Source of the DNA: Cyprinodon diabolis
Taxonomy: Eukaryota > Chordata > Actinopteri > Cyprinodontiformes > Cyprinodontidae
Length of the DNA stretch: 64,000 nucleotides
Reading direction: 5' to 3'
NCBI GenBank assembly: GCA_030533445.1
Contig: JARPUW010000553.1
Span: forward strand, 806,001 to 870,000
The notes under the pieces are model-generated. The model made no database searches and was not told the origin of the DNA. It saw only the letters and a list, made by a program, of their open reading frames with translations. Position numbers and translations under genes: made by a program. Each line of letters opens with the position of its first letter. Positions within the stretch are counted from its first letter, which is position 1. Positions 12,756-23,907 of the stretch are shown one piece after another.

Positions 12756-15700
12756 TGGAGCCTTGAGCTACTGGAACCTTGAGCTGCTGGTGCTTCTGGA
12801 ACCTTGAGCTGCTGGAACCTTGAGCTGCTGGTGCTTCTGGAACCTTGAGCTGCTGGAACCTTGAGCTGCTGGTGCTTCTGGAACCTTGAGCTGCTGGAGC
12901 CTTGAGCTGCTGGTGGTTCTGGAACCTTGAGCATCTGGAGCCTTGAGCTTCTGGAACCTTGAGCTGCTGGAGCCTTGAGCTGCTGGTGCTTCTGGAACCT
13001 TGAGCTGCTGGAACCTTGAGCTGCTGGAACCTTGAGCTGCTGGAACTTTGAGAATCTGGAGCCTTGAGCATCTGGAGCCTTGAGCTGCTGGTGCTTCTGG
13101 AACCTTGAGCTGCTGGAACCTTGAGCTGCTGGTGCTTCTGGAACCTTGAGCTGCTGGAACCTTGAGCTGCTGGTGGTTCTGGAACCTTGAGCATCTGGAG
13201 CCTTGAGCTGCTGGAGCCTTGAGCTGCTGGTGCTTCTGGAACTTTGAACTGCTGGAACCTTGAGCTGCTGCAGCCTTGAGCTGCTGGTGCTTCTGGAACA
13301 TTGAGCTGCTGGAACCTTGAGCTTCTGGAACCTCTAGCTTCTGGAGCCTTGAGCTGCTGTAACCCTGAGCTGCTGGAACCTTGAGCTGCTGGTGCTGCTG
13401 GAACCTTGAGCTGCTGGAACCTTGAGCTGCTGGTGCTTCTGGAACCTTCAGCTGCTGGAACCTTGAGCTGCTGGAACCTTGAGCTGCTGGTGCTTCTGGA
13501 ACCTTGAGCATCTGGAGCCTTGAGCTGCTGGAACCTTGAGCTGCTGGAACCTTGAGCTGCTGGTGCTTCTGGAACCTTGAGCTGCTGGAGCCTTGAGCTG
13601 CTGGAACTTTGAGCTGCTGGAGCCTTGAGCTGCTGGAACCTTGAGCTGCTGGTGCTTCTGGAACCTTGAGCTGCTGGAGCCTTGAGCTGCTGGAACTTTG
13701 AGCTGCTGGAGCCTTGAGCTGCTGGAACCTTGAGCTGCTGGTGCTTCTGGAACCTTGAGCTGCTGGAACTTTGAGCTGCTGGAGCCTTGAGCTGCTGGAA
13801 CCTTGAGCTGCTGGTGCTTCTGGAACCTTGAGCTGCTGGAACCTTGAGCTGCTGGAACCTTGAGCTGCTGGAAGCTTGAGCTGCTGGTGCTTCTGGAACC
13901 TTGAGCTGCTGGAACCTTGAGCTGCTGGTGCTTCTGGAACCTTGAGCATCTGGAGCCTTGAGCTTCTGGAACCTTGAGCTGCTGGTGCTTCTGGAACCTT
14001 GAGCTGCTGGAACCTTGAGCTGCTGGTGCTTCAGGAACCTTGAGCATCTGGAGCCTTGAGCTTCTGGAACCTTGAGCTGCTGGTGCTTCTGGAACCTTGA
14101 GCTGCTGGAGCCTTGAGCTGCTGGAACCTTGAGCTGCTGGTGCTTCTGGAACCTTGAGCTGCTGGAACCTTGAGCTGCTGGTGCTTCTGGAACCTTGAGC
14201 TGCTGGAACCTTGAGCAGCTGGTGGTTCTGGAACCTTGAGCATCTGGAGCCTATAGCTTCTGGAACCTTGAGCTGCTGGAGCCTTGAGCTGCTGGTGCTT
14301 CTGGAACCTTGAGCTGCTGGAACCTTGAGCTGCTGGAACCTTGAGCTGCTGGAACTTTGAGCATCTGGAGCCTTGAGCATCTGGAGCCTTGAGCTGCTGG
14401 ACCCTTGAGCTTCTGGAACCTTGAGCTGCTGGTGCATCTGGAACCTTGAGCATCTGGAACCTTGAGCTGCTGGAACCTTGAGCTGCTGGAACCTTGAGCT
14501 GCTGGTGCTTCTGGAACCTTGAGCATCTGGAGCCTTGAGCTTCTGGAACCTTGAGCTGCTGGTGCTTCTGGAACCTTGAGCTGCTGGAACCTTGAGCTGC
14601 TGGTGCTTCTGGAACCTTGAGCATCTGGAGCCTTGAGCTTCTGGAACCTTGAGCTGCTGGAACCTTGAGCTGCTGGTGCTTCTGGAACCTTGAGCATGTG
14701 GAGCCTTGAGCTACTGGAACCTTGAGCTGCTGGTGCTTCTGGAACCTTGAGCTGCTGGAACTTTGAGCTGCTGGAACCTTGAGCTGCTGGTGCTTCTGGA
14801 ACCTTGAGAATCTGGAGCCTTGAGCTTCTGGAACCTTGGGCTGCTGGAGCCTTGAGCTGCTGGCGCTTCTGGAACCTTGAGCTGCTGGAACCTTGAGCTG
14901 CTGGAACCTTGAGCTGCTGGTGCTTCTGGAACCTTGAGCTGCTGGAACCTTGAGCTGCTGGTGCTTCTGGAACCTTGAGCTGCTGGATCCTTGAGCTGCT
15001 GGTGGTTCTGGAACCTTGAGCATCTGGAGCCTTGAGCTTCTGGAACCTTGAGCTGCTGGAGCCTTGAGCTGCTGGTGCTTCTGGAACCTTGAGCTGCTGG
15101 AACCTTGAGCTGCTGGTGCTTCTGGAACCTTGAGCTGCTGGAACCTTGAGCTGCTGGTGGTTCTGGAACCTTGAGCATCTGGAGCCTTGAGCTGCTGGAG
15201 CCTTGAGCTGCTGGTGCTTCTGGAACTTTGAACTGCTGGAACCTTGAGCTGCTGCAGCCTTGAGCTGCTGGTGCTTCTGGAACATTGAGCTGCTGGAACC
15301 TTGAGCTTCTGGAACCTCTAGCTTCTGGAGCCTTGAGCTGCTGTAACCCTGAGCTGCTGGAACCTTGAGCTGCTGGTGCTGCTGGAACCTTGAGCTGCTG
15401 GAACCTTGAGCTGCTGGAACCTTGAGCTGCTGGTGCTTCTGGAACCTTGAGCTGCTGGAGCCTTGAGCTGCTGGAACTTTGAGCTGCTGGAGCCTTGAGC
15501 TGCTGGAACCTTGAGCTGCTGGTGCTTCTGGAACCTTGAGCTGCTGGTGCTTCTGGAACCTTGAGCTGCTGGAACCTTGAGCTGCTGGAACCTTGAGCTG
15601 CTGGTGCTTCTGGAACCTTGAGCTTCTGGAGCCTTGAGCTTCTGGAACCTTGAGCTGCTGGAGCCTTAAGCTGCTGGTGCTGCTGGAACCTTGAGCTGCT

Positions 15701-16430
15701 GGAACCTTGAGCTGCTGGTGCTTCTGGAACCTTGAGCTGCTGGAACCTTGAGCTGCTGGTGCTTCTGGAACCTTGAGCATCTGGAGCCTTGAGCTTCTGG
15801 AACCTTGAGCTGCTGGTGCTTCTGGAACCTTGAGCTGCTGGAACCTTGAGCTGCTGGTGCTTCAGGAACTTTGAGCATCTGGAGCCTTGAGCTTCTGGAA
15901 CCTTGAGCTGCTGGTGCTTCTGGAACCTTGAGCTGTTGGAACCTTGAGCTGCTGGTGCTTCTGGAACCTTGAGCTGCTGGAACCTTGAGCTGCTGGTGGT
16001 TCTGGAACCTTGAACATCTGGAGCCTATAGCTTCTGGGACCTTGAGCTGCTGGAGCCTTGAGCTGCAGGTGCTTCTGGAACCTTGAGCTGCTGGAACTTT
16101 GAGCTGCTGGAACCTTGAGCTGCTGGAACCTTGAGCTGCTGGAACTTTGAGCATCTGGAGCCTTGAGCTGCTGGACCCTTGAGCTTCTGGAACCTTGAGC
16201 TGCTGGTGCATCTGGAACCTTGAGCATCTGGAACCTTGAGCTGCTGGAACCTTGAGCTGCTGGAACCTTGAGTTGCTGGTGCTTCTGGAACCTTGAGCAT
16301 CTGGAGCCTTGAGCTTCTGGAACCTTGAGCTGCTGGTGCTTCTGGAACCTTGAGCATCTGGAGCCTTGAGCTTCTGGAACCTTGATCTGCTGGAACCTTG
16401 AGCTGCTGGTGCTTCTGGAACCTTGAGCAT
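12756..16430. repeat. Mixed block with short AACTTTGAG tandem run
   Basis: CTACTGG is at 12768 and 14711, and CTCTAGC at 13334 and 15318. Between 13.57 and 13.85 kb a sub-block containing AACTTTGAG repeats with spacings of 89 and 73 bases (13605, 13694, 13767). Copy B has 32 more bases in the matching place (40.6-40.9 kb). GGATCC occurs at 14986, and CCTATAGC variants near 14251 and 16025 put stops on the - strand. These same features occur 27,050 bases further on in copy B, apart from the 32-base step. Confidence 0.7.
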
Positions 16431-19400
16431 GTGGATCCTTGAGCTACTGGAACCTTGAGCTGCTGGTGCTTCTGGAACCTTGAGCTGCTGGAACCTTGAG
16501 CTGCTGGTGCTTCTGGAACCTTGAGAATCTGGAGCCTTGAGCTTCTGAAACCTTGGGCTGCTGGAGCCTTGAGCTGCTGGCGCTTCTGGAACCTTGAGCT
16601 GCTGGAACCTTGAGCTGCTGGAACCTTGAGCTGCTGGTGCTTCTGGAACCTTGAGCTGCTGGAACCTTGAGCTGCTGGTGCTTCTGGAACCTTGAGCTGC
16701 TGGAACCTTGAGCTGCTGGTGGTTCTGGAACCTTGAGCATCTGGAGCCTTGAGCTTCTGGAACCTTGAGCTGCTGGAGCCTTGAGCTGCTGGTGCTTCTG
16801 GAACCTTGAGCTGCTGGAACCTTGAGCTGCTGGAACATTGAGCTGCTGGAACTTTGAGCATCTGGAGCCTTGAGCTTCTGGAGCCTTGAGCTTCTGGAAC
16901 CTTGAGCTGCTGGAGCCTTGAGCTGCTGGTGCTTCTGGAACTTTGAGCTGCTGGAACCTTGAGCTGCTGCAGCCTTGAGCTGCTGGTGCTTCTGGAACAT
17001 TGAGCTGCTGGAACCTTGAGCTTCTGGAACCTCTGGCTTCTGGAGCCTTGAGCTGCTTTAACCCTGAGCTGCTGGAACCTTGAGCTGCTGGTGCTTCTGG
17101 AACCTTGAGCTGCTGGAACCTTGAGCTGCTGGAACCTTGAGCTGCTGGAACATTGAGCTGCTGGAACTTTGAGCATCTGGAGCCTTGAGCATCTGGAGCC
17201 TTGAGCTGCTGGAACCTTGAGCTTCTGGAACCTTGAGCTGCTGGTGCATCTGGAACCTTGAGCTTCTGGAACCTTGAGCTGCTGGAACCTTGAGCTGCTG
17301 GAACCTTGAGTTGCTGGTGCTTCTGGAACCTTGAGCATCTGGAGCCTTGAGCTTCTGGAACCTTGAGCTGCTGGTGCTTCTGGAACCTTGAGCTGCTGGA
17401 ACCTTGAGCTGCTGGTGCTTCTGGAACCTTGAGCATCTGGAGCCTTGAGCTTCTGGAACCTTGAGCTGCTGGAACCTTGAGCTGCTGGTGCTTCTGGAAC
17501 CTTGAGCATGTGGATCCTTGAGCTACTGGAACCTTGAGCTGCTGGTGCTTCTGGAACCTTGAGCTGCTGGAACCTTGAGCTGCTGGAACCTTGAGCTGCT
17601 GGTGCTTCTGGAACCTTGAGAATCTGGAGCCTTGAGCTTCTGAAACCTTGGGCTGCTGGAGCCTTGAGCTGCTGGCGCTTCTGGAACCTTGAGCTGCTGG
17701 AACCTTGAGCTGCTGGAACCTTGAGCTGCTGGTGCTTCTGGAACCTTGAGCTGCTGGAACCTTGAGCTGCTGGTGCTTCTGGAACCTTGAGCTGCTGGAA
17801 CCTTGAGCTGCTGGAACCTTGAGCTGCTGGTGCTGCTGGAACCTTGAGCTGCTGGAACCTTGAGCTGCTGGTGGTTCTGGAACCTTGAGCTTCTGGAGCC
17901 TTGAGCTTCTGGAACCTTGAGCTGCTGGAGCCTTGAGCTGCTGGTGCTTCTGGAACCTTGAGCTGCTGGAACATTGAGCTGCTGGAACTTTGAGCATCTG
18001 GAGCCTTGAGCTTCTGGAGCCTTGAGCTGCTGGAACCTTGAGCTTCTGGAACCTTGAGCTGCTGGTGCATCTGGAACCTTGAGCATCTGGAGCCTTGAGC
18101 TTCTGGAACCTTGAGCTGCTGGAGCCTTGAGCTGCTGGTGCTTCTGGAACTTTGAGCTGCTGGAACCTTGAGCTGCTGCAGCCTTGAGCTGCTGGTGCTT
18201 CTGGAACATTGAGCTGCTGGAACCTTGAGCTTCTGGAACCTCTAGCTTCTGGAGCCTTGAGCTGCTGTAACCCTGAGCTGCTGGAACCTTGAGCTGCTGG
18301 TGCTTCTGGAACCTTGAGCTGCTGGAACCTTGAGCTGCTGGAACCTTGAGCTGCTGGAACATTGAGCTGCTGGAACTTTGAGCATCTGGAGCCTTGAGCA
18401 TCTGGAGCCTTGAGTTGCTGGAACCTTGAGCTTCTGGAACCTTGAGCTGCTGGTGCATCTGGAACCTTGAGCATCTGGAGCCTTGAGCTTCTGGAACCTT
18501 GAGCTGCTGGAGCCTTGAGCTGCTGGTGCTTCTGGAACTTTGAGCTGCTGGAACCTTGAGCTGCTGCAGCCTTGAGCTGCTGGTGCTTCTGGAACATTGA
18601 GCTGCTGGAACCTTGAGCTTCTGGAACCTCTAGCTTCTGGAGCCTTGAGCTGCTGGAACCTTGAGCTGCTGGTGCTGCTGGAACCTTGAGCTGCTGGAAC
18701 CTTGAGCTGCTGGTGCTTCTGGAACCTTCAGCTGCTGGAACCTTGAGCTGCTGGAACCTTGAGCTGCTGGTGCTTCTGGAACCTTGAGCATCTGGAGCCT
18801 TGAGCTTCTGGAACCTTGAGCTGCTGGTGCTTCTGGAACCTTGAGCTGCTGGAGCCTTGAGCTGCCGTAACTTTGAGCTGCTGGAGCCTTGAGCTGCCGG
18901 AACTTTGAGCTGCTGGAGCCTTGAGCTGCTGGAACCTTGAGCTGCTGGTGCTTCTGGAACCTTGAGCTGCTGGAACCTTGAGCTGCTGGTGCTTATGGAA
19001 CCTTGAGCTGCTGGAACCTTGAGCTGCTGGAACCTTGAGCTGCTGGTGCTTCTGGAACCTTGAGCATCTGGAGCCTTGAGCTTCTGGAACCTTGAGCTGC
19101 TGGAGCCTTGAGCTGCTGGTGCTTCTGGAACCTTGAGCTGCTGGAACCTTGAGCTGCTGGTGCTTCTGGAACCTTGAGCTGCTGGTGCTTCTGGAACCTT
19201 GAGCATCTGGAGCCTTGAGCTTCTGGAACCTTGAGCTGCTGGTGCTTCTGGAACCTTGAGCTGCTGGAACCTTGAGCTGCTGGTGCTTCAGGAACCTTGA
19301 GCATCTGGAGCCTTGAGCTTCTGGAACCTTGAGCTGCTGGTGCTTCTGGAACCTTGAGCTGCTGGAGCCTTGAGCTGCTGGAACCTTGAGCTGCTGGTGC

Positions 19401-20866
19401 TTCTGGAACCTTGAGCTGCTGGAACCTTGAGCTGCTGGTGCTTCTGGAACCTTGAGCTGCTGGAGCCTTGAGCTGCTGGAACCTTGAGCTGCTGGAGCCT
19501 TGAGCTGCTGGAGCCTTGAGCTGCTGGTGCTTCTGGAACCTTGAGCTGCTGGAACCTTGAGCTGCTGGAGCCTTGAGCTTCTGGAACCTTGAGCTGCTGG
19601 AGCCTTGAGCTGCTGGTGCTTCTGGAACTTTGAGCTGCTGGAACCTTGAGCTGCTGGAACCTTGAGCTGCTGGTGCTTCTGGAACCTTGAGCTGCTGGAA
19701 CCTTGAGCTGCTGGTGCTTCTGGAACCTTGAGCTGCTGGAACCTTGAGCTGCTGGTGGTTCTGGAACCTTGAGCATCTGGAGCCTTGAGCTTCTGGAACC
19801 TTGAGCTGCTGGAGCCTTGAGCTGCTGGTGCTTCTGGAACCTTGAGCTGCTGGAACCTTGAGCTGCTGGAACATTGAGCTGCTGGAACTTTGAGCATCTG
19901 GAGCCTTGAGCTTCTGGAGCCTTGAGCTGCTGGAACCTTGAGCTTCTGGAACCTTGAGCTGCTGGTGCATCTGGAACCTTGAGCATCTGGAGCCTTGAGC
20001 TTCTGGAACCTTGAGCTGCTGGAGCCTTGAGCTGCTGGTGCTTCTGGAACTTTGAGCTGCTGGAACCTTGAGCTGCTGCAGCCTTGAGCTGCTGGTGCTT
20101 CTGGAACATTGAGCTGCTGGAGCCTTGAGCTGCTGTAACCCTGAGCTGCTGGAACCTTGAGCTGCTGGTGCTTCTGGAACCTTGAGCTGCTGGAACCTTG
20201 AGCTGCTGGAACCTTGAGCTGCTGGAACATTGAGCTGCTGGAACTTTGAGCATCTGGAGCCTTGAGCATCTGGAGCCTTGAGCTGCTGGAACCTTGAGCT
20301 TCTGGAACCTTGAGCTGCTGGTGCATCTGGAACCTTGAGCTTCTGGAACCTTGAGCTGCTGGAACCTTGAGCTGCTGGAACCTTGAGTTGCTGGTGCTTC
20401 TGGAACCTTGAGCATCTGGAGCCTTGAGCTTCTGGAACCTTGAGCTGCTGGTGCTTCTGGAACCTTGAGCTGCTGGAACCTTGAGCTGCTGGTGCTTCTG
20501 GAACCTTGAGCATCTGGAGCCTTGAGCTTCTGGAACCTTGAGCTGCTGGAACATTGAGCTGCTGAAACTTTGAGCATCTGGAGCCTTGAGCATCTGGAGC
20601 CTTGAGCTGCTGGAACCTTGAGCTTCTGGAACCTTGAGCTGCTGGTGCATCTGGAACCTTGAGCTTCTGGAACCTTGAGCTGCTGGAACCTTGAGCTGCT
20701 GGAACCTTGAGTTGCTGGTGCTTCTGGAACCTTGAGCTGCTGGAACCTTGAGCTGCTGGTGCTTCTGGAACCTTGAGCATCTGGAGCCTTGAGCTTCTGG
20801 AACCTTGAGCTGCTGGAACCTTGAGCTGCTGGTGCTTCTGGAACCTTGAGCATGTGGATCCTTGAG
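16431..20866. repeat. Block with GTGGATCC markers and first 388-bp CTCTAGC doublet
   Basis: CTACTGG at 16444 and 17523 is preceded by CATGTGGATCC here, not the CATGTGGAGCC seen further left. This GGATCC form is kept at 20.85-27.86 kb and in copy B. CTCTAGC occurs at 18242 and 18630, 388 bases apart. A CTCTGGC form of the same marker lies near 17.03 kb. Near 20,121 two units (32 bases) that copy B keeps at 47171-47202 are missing. Confidence 0.7.
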
Positions 20867-21840
20867 CTACTGGAACCTTGAGCTGCTGGTGCTTCTGGAA
20901 CCTTGAGCTGCTGGAACCTTGAGCTGCTGGAACCTTGAGCTGCTGGTGCTTCTGGAACCTTGAGAATCTGGAGCCTTGAGCTTCTGAAACCTTGGGCTGC
21001 TGGAGCCTTGAGCTGCTGGCGCTTCTGGAACCTTGAGCTGCTGGAACCTTGAGCTGCTGGTGCTTCTGGAACCTTGAGCTGCTGGAACCTTGAGCTGCTG
21101 GTGCTTCTGGAACCTTGAGCTGCTGGAACCTTGAGCTGCTGGAACCTTGAGCTGCTGGTGGTTCTGGAACCTTGAGCATCCGGAGCCTTGAGCTTCTGGA
21201 ACCTTGAGCTGCTGGAGCCTTGAGCTGCTGGTGCTTCTGGAACCTTGAGCTGCTGGAACCTTGAGCTGCTGGAACATTGAGCTGCTGGAACTTTGATCAT
21301 CTGGAGCCTTGAGCTTCTGGAGCCTTGAGCTGCTGGAACCTTGAGCTTCTGGAACCTTGAGCTGCTGGTGCATCTGGAACCTTGAGCATCTGGAGCCTTG
21401 AGCTTCTGGAACCTTGAGCTGCTGGTGCTTCTGGAACCTTGAGCTGCTGGAACCTTGAGCTGCTGGTGCTTCTGGAACCTTGAGCATCTGGAGCCTTGAG
21501 CTTCTGGAACCTTGAGCTGCTGGAACATTGAGCTGCTGGAACTTTGAGCATCTGGAGCCTTGAGCATCTGGAGCCTTGAGCTGCTGGAACCTTGAGCTTC
21601 TGGAACCTTGAGCTGCTGGTGCATCTGGAACCTTGAGCTTCTGGAACCTTGAGCTGCTGGAACCTTGAGCTGCTGGAACCTTGAGTTGCTGGTGCTTCTG
21701 GAACCTTGAGCTGCTGGAACCTTGAGCTGCTGGTGCTTCTGGAACCTTGAGCATCTGGAGCCTTGAGCTTCTGGAACCTTGAGCTGCTGGAACCTTGAGC
21801 TGCTGGTGCTTCTGGAACCTTGAGCATGTGGATCCTTGAG
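20867..21840. repeat. 974-bp higher-order block T1
   Basis: The block runs from CTACTGG at 20867 to the next at 21841. It contains the GAGAATCT variant, GCTTCTGAAACC, CCTTGGGCTGCTGG, GGCGCTTCT and GGTGGTTCT in that order. It matches 22934-23907 over its length (offset 2067) and has a private TGATCATCTGG variant at 21297 that copy B lacks. Copy B equivalent: 47949-48922, also 974 bases. Confidence 0.75.
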
Positions 21841-22933
21841 CTACTGGAACCTTGAGCTGCTGGTGCTTCTGGAACCTTGAGCTGCTGGAACCTTGAGCTG
21901 CTGGAACATTGAGCTGCTGGAACTTTGAGCATCTGGAGCCTTGAGCTTCTGGAGCCTTGAGCTGCTGGAACCTTGAGCTTCTGGAACCTTGAGCTGCTGG
22001 TGCATCTGGAACCTTGAGCATCTGGAGCCTTGAGCTTCTGGAACCTTGAGCTGCTGGAGCCTTGAGCTGCTGGTGCTTCTGGAACTTTGAGCTGCTGGAA
22101 CCTTGAGCTGCTGCAGCCTTGAGCTGCTGGTGCTTCTGGAACATTGAGCTGCTGGAACCTTGAGCTTCTGGAACCTCTGGCTTCTGGAGCCTTGAGCTGC
22201 TGTAACCCTGAGCTGCTGGAACCTTGAGCTGCTGGTGCTTCTGGAACCTTGAGCTGCTGGAACCTTGAGCTGCTGGAACCTTGAGCTGCTGGAACATTGA
22301 GCTGCTGGAACTTTGAGCATCTGGAGCCTTGAGCATCTGGAGCCTTGAGCTGCTGGAACCTTGAGCTTCTGGAACCTTGAGCTGCTGGTGCATCTGGAAC
22401 CTTGAGCTTCTGGAACCTTGAGCTGCTGGAACCTTGAGCTGCTGGAACCTTGAGTTGCTGGTGCTTCTGGAACCTTGAGCATCTGGAGCCTTGAGCTTCT
22501 GGAACCTTGAGCTGCTGGTGCTTCTGGAACCTTGAGCTGCTGGAACCTTGAGCTGCTGGTGCTTCTGGAACCTTGAGCATCTGGAGCCTTGAGCTTCTGG
22601 AACCTTGAGCTGCTGGAACATTGAGCTGCTGGAACTTTGAGCATCTGGAGCCTTGAGCATCTGGAGCCTTGAGCTGCTGGAACCTTGAGCTTCTGGAACC
22701 TTGAGCTGCTGGTGCATCTGGAACCTTGAGCTTCTGGAACCTTGAGCTGCTGGAACCTTGAGCTGCTGGAACCTTGAGTTGCTGGTGCTTCTGGAACCTT
22801 GAGCTGCTGGAACCTTGAGCTGCTGGTGCTTCTGGAACCTTGAGCATCTGGAGCCTTGAGCTTCTGGAACCTTGAGCTGCTGGAACCTTGAGCTGCTGGT
22901 GCTTCTGGAACCTTGAGCATGTGGATCCTTGAG
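21841..22933. repeat. 1,093-bp higher-order block between T1 and T2
   Basis: This block starts with the same CTACTGG marker but soon changes to a GGAACATTGAG, AACTTTGAG series, then GCTGCTGCAGCC, CTCTGGC near 22.17 kb and GCTGTAACCCTGAG. It lacks the CCTTGGGCTGCTGG segment of its neighbours. The length is exactly kept in copy B (48923-50015). Confidence 0.72.
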
Positions 22934-23907
22934 CTACTGGAACCTTGAGCTGCTGGTGCTTCTGGAACCTTGAGCTGCTGGAACCTTGAGCTGCTGGAAC
23001 CTTGAGCTGCTGGTGCTTCTGGAACCTTGAGAATCTGGAGCCTTGAGCTTCTGAAACCTTGGGCTGCTGGAGCCTTGAGCTGCTGGCGCTTCTGGAACCT
23101 TGAGCTGCTGGAACCTTGAGCTGCTGGTGCTTCTGGAACCTTGAGCTGCTGGAACCTTGAGCTGCTGGTGCTTCTGGAACCTTGAGCTGCTGGAACCTTG
23201 AGCTGCTGGAACCTTGAGCTGCTGGTGGTTCTGGAACCTTGAGCATCTGGAGCCTTGAGCTTCTGGAACCTTGAGCTGCTGGAGCCTTGAGCTGCTGGTG
23301 CTTCTGGAACCTTGAGCTGCTGGAACCTTGAGCTGCTGGAACATTGAGCTGCTGGAACTTTGAGCATCTGGAGCCTTGAGCTTCTGGAGCCTTGAGCTGC
23401 TGGAACCTTGAGCTTCTGGAACCTTGAGCTGCTGGTGCATCTGGAACCTTGAGCATCTGGAGCCTTGAGCTTCTGGAACCTTGAGCTGCTGGTGCTTCTG
23501 GAACCTTGAGCTGCTGGAACCTTGAGCTGCTGGTGCTTCTGGAACCTTGAGCATCTGGAGCCTTGAGCTTCTGGAACCTTGAGCTGCTGGAACATTGAGC
23601 TGCTGGAACTTTGAGCATCTGGAGCCTTGAGCATCTGGAGCCTTGAGCTGCTGGAACCTTGAGCTTCTGGAACCTTGAGCTGCTGGTGCATCTGGAACCT
23701 TGAGCTTCTGGAACCTTGAGCTGCTGGAACCTTGAGCTGCTGGAACCTTGAGTTGCTGGTGCTTCTGGAACCTTGAGCTGCTGGAACCTTGAGCTGCTGG
23801 TGCTTCTGGAACCTTGAGCATCTGGAGCCTTGAGCTTCTGGAACCTTGAGCTGCTGGAACCTTGAGCTGCTGGTGCTTCTGGAACCTTGAGCATGTGGAT
23901 CCTTGAG
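22934..23907. repeat. 974-bp higher-order block T2
   Basis: T2 has the same length and marker order as T1. Its copy B equivalent, 50016-50948, is 933 bases: a 16-mer plus a 25-mer (41 bases) is missing directly after the CTACTGG marker. This is a clean example of whole-unit loss after the 27-kb duplication. Confidence 0.75.
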
